Assembly (NCBI GenBank): GCA_036873135.1
Contig: JAPTYO010000007.1
Span: 20,256,763-20,320,762, forward strand
Direction: 5' to 3'
Length of the DNA stretch: 64,000 nt
Source: Clarkia xantiana subsp. parviflora
Taxonomy: Eukaryota > Streptophyta > Magnoliopsida > Myrtales > Onagraceae
Shown here: piece after piece, positions 22,546-33,220 of the stretch
How the letters are laid out: every line of letters starts with the position of its first letter
Position numbering within the stretch: position 1 is the stretch's first letter
The notes under the pieces: model-generated
Told to the model about the DNA's origin: nothing
The model's database searches: none
The model's input: only the letters and a program-made list of their open reading frames with translations
Position numbers and translations under genes: made by a program

Positions 22546-25500
22546 ATGGCGAGTGATCACAACCCTCCCGAAGAGGTGAAAAACCCAAGGAAAAGGCTCG
22601 GGCATCCCAGAAAGTCCCCGGCGAACAAAAGAACAGGATGCCAAGCTCCAGCTGGGAGCCAGTCGGGACCCTCCCACATCCCAAGAGCTACTTCCGTAGC
22701 TTCATCCATACCGACTGACAATGTGCCCAACGCACAGCACAGAGAGCCAATGGACAAACACCACACACATCCGCCTGGTTTCGAGCCAGAAGTACATGGA
22801 GATGAATCCCAGACAGAAATGCCGCAGGGCGAGCAAAGAGCGGGGGCAAACCCGATGCCCATCGTTACTCCAGCGATGATGGCTGCGCTGGAAGAGTTAC
22901 TCACATTCCGCGAGTCTCTCAAAAACCAAGGATACGCAGCTCAGCCACCTCCGACCAACCAACAGTATGCTGCGCCAGCGAGAGAGATGTCACAAGACAC
23001 TACTCGCTATGGCAATCCTTTCCAGGGCGGTCACCAACATGCAAGATATGAACCTGCACGGTCATACACTCCTTTCCAAGGAGCCCAACAGTGGAGGAAT
23101 GAAAGGCAGCCCCCATTCTACCACCCACAGCAACCACCAAGAGACGATCCTTTTCAGGCCACAAGCAGGGATCAATCTGACATCTACCGCAACAATGATC
23201 AGCAAAATCCTTCAACAGGTTATGCTGAACCGGTAAAAGGATTTACCGCCGAGATGTTAGAAGAACTGGTGGAGAAGAAGATGAAGGAGGCCAAAATGAA
23301 GGGTATGCACGCTCTTGAAGAAAGGGCGTCACATCCGTTCGCTGACCACTTGGTGAACAGTCGCGTCCCAGACGCACTGTACCGAATTGGAGGAGACCCC
23401 TACCGGGGAAAAGGAGACCCAATTGAACACGTGCAAAGGCACGAGGCCTCTCTGCTAGGCAGGACGAAGAACCCACACCATTTCGCAATGACGTTTTCAC
23501 AAACTCTTGCCGGGTCTGCAGCGCACTGGTTCTTTTCACTGCCATGTGGAAGCATTACTTCATGGGCGGACTTAAAGGCCAAGTTCATTCAACGGTACAT
23601 GGGCGAGCGCACGTTGTTAAAAGGGGCAAACGCTTTGGACGACGTCCAACAACAAAACGAGGAGTCCCTGGACGACTACTACGTCCTCTTCAATCAGAAC
23701 ATTTCTGACATTCAGGGGAACCTGACTGAAGGGGAAATCGTTCGAGCATTCATTCGAAACCTCGGACGAAGAGGCAATGCCCTAGCTGAAAAAATGGCAA
23801 AGCGCCCAGCGGAATCTATGGAAGAACTAGCCGCAAGAGTCAAGGAGTACATAGACCTTGAAAGGTTCAGAAGCCAGAATAAGGCAAAAATCGCTGCAGC
23901 AAAGGCAAAAGATAATCCAAAACAGAACCAACCAAAACCACACTCAAGTGGTCATCAAGGAAGTCATTGGCAACCTCAGCCGAAAAGACCCTTCCAAGGG
24001 GATTTTCAGAAGCCAAAGGAAGTAAATCTTGCCAACTGCATCCCTCTGAATGCCCCGCTGTCTGTAATTTTGAGAGAAATGAAGGACGCGAATATGTGGA
24101 AGGAGCCAAACAACTTCAGGAAAGGCCCATTGGGAAGAGACAAGGATAAGTGGTGTGAAAACCACGAAGTCTTCGGCCACGAGACCGATAGCTGCGTCAG
24201 TCTGCGCTTCCAAATCAACAACTTCGTCCTCAAGGGCGAATTGAAGCAATTTGTTGATCAGGGCAACAACCCCCCAAGAAAGACTCAACCAGAGTCGTCA
24301 AAAAGAACAAACAAGGGAAAAGAGAAGGTCAATGACAACCCTCCGCCAGCCAAGCGAGGTGTGATCAATGTCATACACGGAGGGCCTGCCGCCGGAGGAC
24401 AAGTATCTAATGCTCGGGACATTTATGCATCCCAAGCAGCAACACTGCCAAAGTACGGAAAGCGCAAGCAACCTGAGCAAGAAGACGCAGTCATCCAATT
24501 CTCCAGAGAAGACTTGAAGCATATCGTTTACCCCCACGATGATGCTTTAGTCATTACTATGGACATTGACGGGTACGATGTGAAAAGAATTCTTGTGGAT
24601 GGTGGAAGTTCTGCTGACATTCTACATATCAGAGTCCTGGAGCAACTAGGAAAATCTGTCAAGGACTTGTCCCCAGGAACCTTCTCATTAGTTAGCTTCG
24701 CAGGAGCAGCTACACAACCCTTGGGTACAATCACACTTCCTGTCATCCTTGGCCAGGGGTGGAGAGAATTACATATCAACGTCACTTTCGTAGTTGTCGA
24801 ATCCCTCGGAGCCTACAACGGAATCTTGGGACGAACAACGATCAATCCCTATGTGATCGTGCCCTTCACCGTCCATCAAAAGATGAAGTTCCCGACAGAA
24901 CATGGGATTGGAGAAGTGCTTGGCGATCAGATAACCGCAAGGCGTTGTTACGTCAATGCCTTAAGAGCAAAGCACCAATACCATGTGGCCATGATAAATT
25001 CCTTCAAGAGGCAGAAAGTGGTCGATGAAAGAAAGAAGCAACCGATGGAACAAGCCATGACAATCTGGAACCCGCAAGAAAGCATCCAGTTCTCACCATG
25101 GCACCAGATTTGGCTCGTTGAGCAGGGAGAAGACGAGCCAATCTTGGAATACTTCATCAAATTTGCCTCCAACGCCTCAACCGCGAAAGCAACAAGAGAA
25201 GAAGTGATAAGCGTGTTCTATGCAAACATGAACGCCAAATCTTTCCTTCTCTTTGGACGAACTCATGGATGGCAAACAACAAAAACCATGGCGGATCTAA
25301 AGGATAAGCTTGAGACAGCAGTCTTGTGCGAGCAAGAACTGAGGTGGGGTACACCCCTCAGTTGGGACAAAGGAGTTCGAGCAGAAACGAACAACCAGGA
25401 AGACGCAAGCTTTGATATCAACAACATCTTCACACCGCTAAACACGGTGGCCGAAGACATTTACGTCAACCTGCTGGAAAACAAGCTCCCAAGTCCGCTT

Positions 25501-25638
25501 GCCCCGGAGACAGCTTTCTTGGGCAACGACATCAGAGAATGGTGCAAGTACCATAAAACTTGGGGGCACAACACAAACATGTGTCCACCATTAAACTGGG
25601 AAATTGAAGAATGCATCTCGCTAGGTGCATTGAGGTGA
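22546..25638 (+). CDS. gag-protease polyprotein with a second gag-like C-terminal module, no polymerase
   Basis: A 1030-codon uninterrupted frame; ATG 22546 is chosen as the first after the primer site (the frame is also open upstream into the LTR). The order of parts is as follows. The N-terminal region is low-complexity and Pro/Gln-rich. A retrotransposon capsid (gag) domain covers about residues 275-430 (AGSAAHWFFSLPCGSITSWADL). A zinc-knuckle-like WCENHEVFGHETDSC is near 545. A retropepsin core KRILVDGGSSADIL is near 680-695, followed by its flap-side GILGRTTINP. Where reverse transcriptase should begin, a second gag-like stretch appears (EPILEYFIKFASNASTAKATREE) with its own knuckle, WCKYHKTWGHNTNMC. 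The stop follows GALR, where the first module continues KQFV. No RT, RNase H or integrase occurs before the 3' LTR. The intact frame suggests recent or selected activity, with polymerase supplied in trans; that is inference. Confidence 0.85.
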   Translation: MASDHNPPEEVKNPRKRLGHPRKSPANKRTGCQAPAGSQSGPSHIPRATSVASSIPTDNVPNAQHREPMDKHHTHPPGFEPEVHGDESQTEMPQGEQRAGANPMPIVTPAMMAALEELLTFRESLKNQGYAAQPPPTNQQYAAPAREMSQDTTRYGNPFQGGHQHARYEPARSYTPFQGAQQWRNERQPPFYHPQQPPRDDPFQATSRDQSDIYRNNDQQNPSTGYAEPVKGFTAEMLEELVEKKMKEAKMKGMHALEERASHPFADHLVNSRVPDALYRIGGDPYRGKGDPIEHVQRHEASLLGRTKNPHHFAMTFSQTLAGSAAHWFFSLPCGSITSWADLKAKFIQRYMGERTLLKGANALDDVQQQNEESLDDYYVLFNQNISDIQGNLTEGEIVRAFIRNLGRRGNALAEKMAKRPAESMEELAARVKEYIDLERFRSQNKAKIAAAKAKDNPKQNQPKPHSSGHQGSHWQPQPKRPFQGDFQKPKEVNLANCIPLNAPLSVILREMKDANMWKEPNNFRKGPLGRDKDKWCENHEVFGHETDSCVSLRFQINNFVLKGELKQFVDQGNNPPRKTQPESSKRTNKGKEKVNDNPPPAKRGVINVIHGGPAAGGQVSNARDIYASQAATLPKYGKRKQPEQEDAVIQFSREDLKHIVYPHDDALVITMDIDGYDVKRILVDGGSSADILHIRVLEQLGKSVKDLSPGTFSLVSFAGAATQPLGTITLPVILGQGWRELHINVTFVVVESLGAYNGILGRTTINPYVIVPFTVHQKMKFPTEHGIGEVLGDQITARRCYVNALRAKHQYHVAMINSFKRQKVVDERKKQPMEQAMTIWNPQESIQFSPWHQIWLVEQGEDEPILEYFIKFASNASTAKATREEVISVFYANMNAKSFLLFGRTHGWQTTKTMADLKDKLETAVLCEQELRWGTPLSWDKGVRAETNNQEDASFDINNIFTPLNTVAEDIYVNLLENKLPSPLAPETAFLGNDIREWCKYHKTWGHNTNMCPPLNWEIEECISLGALR

Positions 25639-26524
25639 TTTGTTGCAACCAACTACGCGACATCGTCATCAAACCAGCCATGACGAAACTGGAGAAACAA
25701 CTCTCTTTTAGATTACTTTGCGCATTCCTACTATTTCTAGTATAATCAATGTAAATACGCGCAAGTATCTAATAAAGTCAATCTACGTTTGTAGGTACAT
25801 ACTTATCTCTTGCACGCTATTTTTTGGATTAAACGCGAAGCAACAAAACTACGCGCCTAGTATCTACTTCAATAATCCAAGAAATTATGGCATGTGCAAG
25901 CAAAATCTATTACGCGTTATGACAACGCTTATCAACAACATTGACGACTACATCAAAGGCGTCATCATGGAATCAAAAACTTGGAAGTACATGCTACACT
26001 ACGATTACTACTCAGGAATTACACCAAGTAGTAACCTATGCACAAAAATCTACTTCAACAATACAAGCTAAGCATTATGTGCAAGGAGGGATTTATGGTA
26101 TACAACACCAACATATTTGTTATCTACACCAACAAGGAGTTTATTTCTCCATTTATAACATAGGCGCCTATCTCTAGAAGATGCCTGCAACACAAAGCCA
26201 TCAAGCTATGTGCACAATCAACTTATATACCGCAATAACAACCTGCGGATTTATTATCAAAACGGCGACTACTCAGGGCGTCAGCTACAAGCAATGTCTC
26301 GGATTAACACCAAGACCTACTACAAAAATACCTTGGAATAACGCCAAGGCCTACTATCAAAATAGCATGTTGTGGTATCCTCTTTTTTAAAGACAAGCCC
26401 CATGTTCACTTCTAAAAAAGGACATGTTGTGACATCTCTGGTTAGAGGCAAATCCTCATGTTCATAGCCATTCCCTGGATTCAGAACAGGATGGGCATAC
26501 GGGGCTGATCACCCCTCAAGTGAT

Positions 26525-26820
26525 GGAAGTTCTCTATTTAGACAACGACCCCACTCTATAACAAGTGCGTATATCCGGTTCAGGGTGCACTCTTTATGGC
26601 GAATGTCCTCTGTCTAGTCGGCATTCCCATATTACGAACGCCATCAGGGTTCGTTTTATACGGCGGAAGTTCTCTGTTTAGACAACGACCCCACTCTATA
26701 ACAAGTGCGTATATCCGGTTCAGGGTGCACTCTATATGGCGAATGTCCTCTGTTTAGTCGGCATTCCCATATTACGAACGCCATCAGGGTTCGTTTTATA
26801 CGGCAAAAGTCCTCTGGTTA
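26525..26820 (+). repeat. two-and-a-bit copies of a ~140-bp repeat
   Basis: Copies begin at 26525 and 26665 (ggaagttctct...gacaacgacccc...ccatcagggttcg), with a partial third from about 26804. Confidence 0.8.
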
Positions 26821-27153
26821 AGATGACAATTCCGTACTACAGGTTTTCAAACCGTGTTGCATGGTTCCTGGACGCAGAAAGCATGCATCACAATTCATAT
26901 TCTCAAAAAAGTGTTACATGGTCCCTGGACGCAGGAATCATGTATCACAAATATTTTTTCAAACATTTTACCAAAAAAATTTTGCCAAATTTTTTATCAA
27001 ATATCTTATGTATCAAACACCTTTCCAGAATATTTTATCAACACGGTTTTTTGGATGTATCACATTCAATGCCAAAATATTTTCTCAAATATTTTATCAA
27101 CAAGCCTTTTAGGGTTCACAAAATGCTTCTTCAAAAACAAAAATGTTTTTACA

Positions 27154-27655
27154 TATGCTTCCCCAACGCGGGTTGATACACGCTGGCAGGTGCGCACCCT
27201 GTTTAAAACTCATAATTTTACAAGTCGAGTCTTGTACAACGTCGCCTTAGAGTGGAACTAAGAGACGGTATAAACTAGTATCTTGCTTAGCCAAGATAAC
27301 TCCTCTCAAATAATACTCTTACGTATGCTTCCCCAACGCGGGTTGATACACGCTGGCAGGTGCGCTCCCTGTTTAAAACTCATAAAATTTACAAGTCGAG
27401 TCTTGTACAACGTCGCCTTAGAGTGGAACTAAGAGACGGTATAAACTAGTATCTTGCTTAGCCAAGATAACAACTCTCAAATACTTAAATTTTTTTACGT
27501 ATGCTTCCCCAACGCGGGTTGATACACGCTGGCAGGTGCGCTCCCTGTTTAAAACTCATAAAATTTACAAGTCGAGTCTTGTACAACGTTGCATTAGAAT
27601 GGAACTAAGAGACGGTATAAACTAGTATCTTGCTTAGCCAAGATAATACTTTTCA
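27154..27655 (+). repeat. three copies of a ~170-bp repeat
   Basis: Copies start at 27154, 27324 and 27500 with tatgcttccccaacgcgggt and end near gcttagccaagata. Spacings are 170 and 176 bp, and sequences are nearly identical. Confidence 0.9.
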
Positions 27656-28694
27656 AACACACTACTTGTTGAGATATATTGCTATACGCAAAAATACTCG
27701 GCAGTTTGCAACACATATAGCGGCAAGCTATTCAGGAAAGAAAGGCAATATGCATAATGCATCAGGCAGACAATCAGGAGAACATCTCAACTTATCATTC
27801 AGGAAGTGGCTATCGGTCACGACCGCAGGGACTATGTCTACGTTACTAGTCATCCGCATTCAATAAACACAGTAAGTGATAACGGTATGAAATATTACTA
27901 ACAAGTTATCATGCAAACTACTATGTATAAAGCAGGTTCAAACGACGTAGTTCAAAGCGAACAAGACGTAAGCAACAACTAAGGAACAACTACAACAAGT
28001 CTTCAAGCATAGAAGCCGGGGGGCAAACAGACTCAGAAATGAGTTCAGTATATCCAAAAGATGGCACAGATTAAAAATGCCATCATCTCTAACAAGACTC
28101 GGCGGAACAAGCAGAAGTTGCCGCCGTTTTCTCCAAACAAAATCTACAATGCGCAAGTCGCAACATCCTATGCTCTACCCATCTCGCCATGCCTTGGAGT
28201 CTAGCCAAGAGGGGCAATCACAGCACTTAACAATGTCCAGGTGACGAAATGTCATGCAAGCAAAAGCATGAACAAAGAATTATCAACAAACACTTACCTC
28301 AGTAGGAGTAACGCTCCTCCTTGGGCCGGTCCCTCGACCGGGGGGCAGAAGACGCCACTACACAACCCTCAACTTTATTTCCTTTGTCACAAGAAGGAAT
28401 TAGCTCTGTCAGGCTCAGCATAAAGAACTAAGAATCGCTCGAGGAACGCGCCCCTGCGTCGGATCTTCCGAGAATTATGCTAAGAACAGAAACTGCAAGC
28501 CAACGATATCCTGGAAAGTGCTATCAACAATCCAGTCAGTGTGCAAACACGCACCAACACTTGTTCAAGCACTTATACAACAAACGCTCCATACAAGACT
28601 TATTAGTCTTCGTGCAGCAAGTAACAAGCATCGCGCAAGGGGGGTAACCTCTTCAACACATCAATGCGCGTATCAAAGTCAACGCGCGTATCAT

Positions 28695-29325
28695 GTTTCC
28701 ATGCACGTACATACATGTCGACAGGGATGCACGTCGACAAGGAGAAAATATTTCCTAAGTGTTTCCATGTACGTACATACATGTCGACAGGGATACATGT
28801 CGACAAGGAGAAAATATTTCCTAAGTGTTTCCATGTACGTACATACATGTCGACAAGGATGCACGTCGACAAGGAGAAAATATTTCCTAAGTGTTTCCAT
28901 GTACGTACATACATGTCGACAGGGATACATGTCGACAAGGAGAAAATATTTCCTAAGTGTTTCCATGTACGTACATACATGTCGACAAGGATGCACGTCG
29001 ACAAGGAAAAAATATTTTCTAAGTATTTCCATGTACGTACATACATGTCGACAGGGATGCACGTCGACAAGGAGAAAATATTTTCTAAGTGTTTCCATGT
29101 ACGTACATACATGTCGACAAGGATGCACGTCGACACGGAGAAAATATTTCCTAAGTGTTTCCATGTACGTACATACATGTCGACAAGGATGCACGTCGAC
29201 AAGGAGAAAATATTTTCTAAGTGTTTCCATGTACATACATACATGTCAACAAGGATACACGTCGACAAGGAGAAAATATTTTCTAAGTGTTTCCATGTAC
29301 GCACATACATGTCAACAAAGATGGA
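28695..29325 (+). repeat. 66-bp minisatellite, about 9.5 copies
   Basis: Unit starts fall exactly every 66 bp from 28695 to 29289. Each unit has a near-palindrome atgtacgtacatacat, two GTCGAC sites and ends gagaaaatatttcctaagt. Two variants of the second block (ggatgcacgtcgac and ggatacatgtcgac) intermix, alternating at the left. Because 66 is a multiple of 3, long frames are open on both strands; I do not treat them as genes. Confidence 0.95.
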
Positions 29326-29492
29326 TTGCATACGACGAGTAGCTATGTCCCCTAAGCACACCTACGACGCTCATCGACAAAGCTCATACAACGACATCTA
29401 TGGTAACAAGCGTTAGATATCGTTTAAATATTTTCTAAGTGTTTTAGCATACTTGCAGGTAATAACCAACAGTTTATACCTGACGCTCAACA

Positions 29493-29702
29493 TGAACGCG
29501 CGTATCAATATCAACGCGCGTATCAACATCGACGCGCGTATCAACATCGACGCGCGTATCAACATCGACGCGCGTATCAACATCAACGCGCGTATCAACA
29601 TCAACGCGCGTATCAACATCAACGCGCGTATCAACATCAACGTGCGCCTCAACATCAATGCGCGTATCAAAGTTAACGCGCGTATCAAAAATCAACGCAT
29701 GT
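29493..29702 (+). repeat. 18-bp minisatellite, about 12 copies
   Basis: Consensus aacgcgcgtatcaacatc. Two isolated copies precede the 66-bp array near 28660-28693, so the 66-bp array probably expanded inside an older 18-bp array. Confidence 0.95.
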
Positions 29703-31131
29703 GACCAAATTCCACGCACATAGTAAAATTGGTACGTACCAAGGAAGGGACTAACATCCTAAGGGGCTATCATGTAAACGGGGGATTAACGCGACGAACC
29801 GTAAGAATCGAACGTGGCAACGCTTAAGGAAAATTTTTCTCTAAGGCATCAAGACGACAAGTAACTATGCCTAAAGTTACTGGGCAACCCCCGTCAACCA
29901 AAAACCCGCCAAGAAGGAAAATCATGCATACCGACCAAAAACTCATACACAAAGACACGGGGGCACTATGTCCGAACGGGGAATTCTACCTCAACTACCC
30001 ACGGGAGTGAAAATCGTCTAAGTTATGAACTAACGGCGATAGTAACGGCAATCAATCAGCAATTACTCGACATACAAGCATCAACAAGCAGTTCCATACA
30101 TCAACAACGAAAAATAGCTCAAACGAACAACAATCCGGCGACATTCAAAGTCAAGTCGAAGCTATCTTTTAAAATTGGGTTTCCAAACTACCTCAAAACG
30201 TGACGAAAAGTATCCCAATGGACTCCCCTCGTCGAGACGATTCCGGGAAGGTAAGGACCGCAGCGAGGCGAGGCCGGGAAGGCGGAGCGTGGGCCCCACG
30301 CTCCGGCGGAGACGTCTCTCACGCGGCGGCGCGTGAGGGCGCGTGAGACATCTTCTGGCGGCTCCGAAGGCGGCGCTGGAATCCTTGCGACGAACCGAGT
30401 CGAATGGTGGTGTCAACTTCCAAAAACAAGCCAAAAATCAGACTCGAAACTGTCAAAACGTATCTAAGCTCCACGACAGCGAAGAAATCTTGAACACAAA
30501 AGCAATTTCGGGAAATGGTGAGTCAATTACCTGCAAAGGAGATGGAATGATGAATTCCCAAGGTGCTGGAAGGATAATTGGGGATGTGTGTATTTGAAAA
30601 TCCCAAGAGATACTTTGTTGATAAGGATTAAAGGGTTAACTTGTCTACACTCAAGTCTAAACCCCTACGGTATACTCTATCCTCTCTTTTTTAAAAAACT
30701 ATCTACTCCTATGCATGTCTTGACATTGCACGTATCAAATCCATTACTATACACGTATGTTGTAATCGCATGATTCATGATTCGGTAATCACTTAGTCAT
30801 TTTAGAAACGTACGTTTTCTATTTCTTGCATTGCGTAATTACAATCTTGCCATGACCATTACTCATACATACATGTTAATAGATACATGTTCGCTTAGCG
30901 CATTACCGTTTGCTCATGTCTCCGACGATAATCATATTCGCGCATATACATTTCCTATCGCACTAACCATGATAATAGGAAACAAAGCCATTCGGCCGGA
31001 AAATCAAGCGACGGACGAAATCAAGATGCTTGCGTCTGACCAACGATCAAAACCGAAAGGTTAGCCTCAAACTCAAATTGGACAAATATCCTAACTTAAA
31101 ATAGAGTCAAGAAAGGTTCTAAACCGTTACT

Positions 31132-31146
31132 TGACTCGGGGGCAAG
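31132..31146 (+). other. polypurine tract of element 2
   Basis: tgactcgggggcaag abuts the TGATGG start of the 3' LTR, the expected place for plus-strand priming. Element 3 has the same tract in reverse (gactcgggggcatg). Confidence 0.8.
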
Positions 31147-32075
31147 TGATGGATAAGTGTCCAATTCGGGTTCGTGTTTACATTTCGGGCCTCGCAAACG
31201 TGTCGAAAATTACATCTCGGTTTAAAAACACCTCCCACGGTATCAAAACGGTCCGGAAGCGCCTTTACACGCGTCCGGACCGGACCTCCGGGTTGCATAA
31301 AGCAACCCGGAGGTCCGGATTGCATTGCAACCCGAAGGTCCGGATTGCATTGCAACCCGGACGTCCGGGTTGCGCGGCAATCCGGACCTCGCCGAATTGC
31401 CCAAATCCGACGAGGTCCGGATTACCTTACGGGTATCGCGCTATTACCGTATCCGCGATTACCGTTACGCGTAGAGAAGTCAAGTTCACGTACTACCAAC
31501 AAGGATGACGGTTACCGCATGATCTTGAACCGTCATCGAACCGCCTAAAAACCGGGTCCGGTCCCAAGAAAGCCTATAAATAGGAGGTCTTGGCCACCCA
31601 TTTTCAGACATTCTCTCATTTGCCCAACTTTGGTATTTTGAGCTCTGACTTCTCTCTAGAAATTCTCTCTCTCTAGAAATTACCTTTTTGCCACTATAGT
31701 GACTTAAGCATCGGAGAGGGCTCCGCTAGCACCACCCCCCCCCCCCCCTCTCCGTGCTAGCATTGGTCCTTAGTGCAGGTTCCGACGCCCTGAGTCACAT
31801 CCGCCCTGAGTCACATCCGCCCTGAGTGACATCCGCCCTGAGTCACATCCGCCCTGAGTCACATCCGCCCTGAGTGACATCCGCCCTAAGTGACATCCGC
31901 CCTGAGTCACATTCGCCCTGAGTCACATCCGCACTGAGTCACAACCAATCCGAGACACAATCCTCACCCGGGAGCAAGCCTGATCACTCGTCAGTGGCCC
32001 AACCTCCGACGGAAGGGTTACAGCCCGCACAACCACAGACGCGTCCTCACGACCTTATTCAATCCGGACGCAACA
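31147..32075 (+). repeat. 3' LTR of element 2
   Basis: 929 bp, with the same ends as the 5' LTR. It is 104 bp longer, for two reasons: ten instead of seven copies of the 16-bp tgagtcacatccgccc repeat, and extra inverted ccggattgcattgcaaccc units in U3 (about 31280-31375). Outside these repeats the LTRs differ at very few positions, so the insertion is young. Confidence 0.92.
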
Positions 32076-32373
32076 AAAACCGGTCGAACCGGTCTGAACC
32101 TGGTCGGACCGATCAGACCGTAAATCGGCCACCACACTGTTTCGACCCCCGGTCCGGTTTTTAAAACACTGATTAAAAGGTAACTTTCGATATCACCTCA
32201 AATTAAGGGGGCAATTATGCCGAAATCACGCTAGCTTAGTCTTAAAGAGTATATGAATATATTATTAGATTAAGAGGAAATTTTTAAATATGGTTATTAT
32301 CCACCATTATTTGATAAATTACATCAATAAGACAGTTCTTGTTTATAAAATTATGGTAAGAATATTTCATTAA

Positions 32374-33220
32374 CTAATGATTATTTTCACGTAGAAGAAG
32401 TTGAGCATTCATCCGAGGAGGAGTAGGACACAGACATCTACACAAGAAACCTTCACATCTACAACACTTCGGACTGGTACAATCTTTCACTGTTTGACAA
32501 GGATTAGAAGGGTTGTAAGCATCAACTTTCGTCGTCACCTCAAATTGAGAGCCTGTAATAATATACAATATCCATAAACAATGTTGGTTATTAATTAACT
32601 ATTAAAATATCATGTTAATATATATAACACTTTTTTTTTGCTGGAATACATAACACTTAGTCACTTTATAGTACATTCATGAATAATTTTTTTATGTTAT
32701 AATAATTATTAATCCATATTTTGTGCTTGAATTTATCTTTAAACTAATACACTGAACTAATGTATGCATCATTCTTAATTTATTTGTAAAAATAGTGTAC
32801 GTAAATTATAAATATATGATAGTATATGTCATTAGACAACTCTTCACTTTTACTTTCCCGTGAAAAATTAATTTGCAAATCAAAGACCGTAAAATTAAAA
32901 TAACTTCTCAATTAAGATACTCACGAGTAGAAAATAATAAATTAAATCAAATAAGAAAAATAAAAGTAGATGTATAAAAATTTAAAATAAAATAATATAA
33001 TATAATTTTTAGAATAATTTAATATCCTTATTGCCCAAATTTCAGAGACCCATAATTATTATAACGGTATATTCAATTTTAAATATAAAAAATGTTAATT
33101 TAAGCATGCATAATTAATTTAATCAAGCAAAATAATATAAATATAAATGGATAGAGCAAAATATATACCAGTCATGACAAGAAAAATAGCAATAGCACCC
33201 ATTAATTTTGTAAGAAACAT
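32374..33220 (-). CDS. secreted cysteine-rich defensin-like (DEFL/NCR-like) peptide, copy 4
   Basis: Exon 1 is 33169-33220 (ATG at 33220) and exon 2 is 32374-32552, with a 616-bp phase-1 GT-AG intron; 76 residues. The predicted precursor is identical to copy 3: a ~17-residue hydrophobic leader, then a mature peptide with eight cysteines including CCRCEGFLCRCLC. A TATA-like tatatata lies at 33297-33306. The LTR element inserted some 300 bp beyond the 3' end and leaves the gene and its upstream region untouched. Upstream divergence begins near 33420, where this unit differs more from the others, as expected for the array's outer edge. DEFL identity is inferred from cysteine spacing and exon structure. 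Confidence 0.8.

Larger units (their letters stand above)
25639..31130 (+). other. non-coding interior of element 2, built of tandem repeats
   Basis: About 5.5 kb where pol would normally lie. It contains a ~140-bp repeat (26525-26820), a ~170-bp repeat in three copies (27154-27655), a 66-bp minisatellite (28695-29325), an 18-bp minisatellite (29493-29702) and a GC-rich patch with short hairpins (about 30220-30400). No frame resembles a polymerase or integrase. Long frames in the minisatellites are by-products of periods divisible by three. The size and content are those of a large retrotransposon derivative that kept gag. Confidence 0.75.
20957..32171. mobile_element. hAT-type MITE, unit 4, split by an LTR retroelement
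   Basis: The left part 20957-21670 and right part 32076-32171 together equal the unit 2/3 MITE. The break falls in gtcaaaaccggtcg: the left half ends gtcaaaag, the right half resumes aaaaccggtcg, so AAAA plus one base was duplicated (4-5 bp TSD). The distal 8-bp ATTAAAAG duplication of the MITE itself is still present at 32172. Confidence 0.9.

Noticed and set aside
22438..25652. Numerous minus-strand and alternate-frame ORFs over the gag gene
   Set aside because: Shadows of the long plus-strand gag-protease frame.
28695..29325. CRISPR-like regular repeat array
   Set aside because: Repeats are contiguous with no unique spacers, lie inside a plant LTR retroelement, and no cas genes could occur in this context.
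28518..29416. Open frames of 180-270 codons on both strands
   Set aside because: They exist only because the 66-bp minisatellite has a period divisible by three. Overlapping frames on both strands are equally open and no start context or domain supports any of them.
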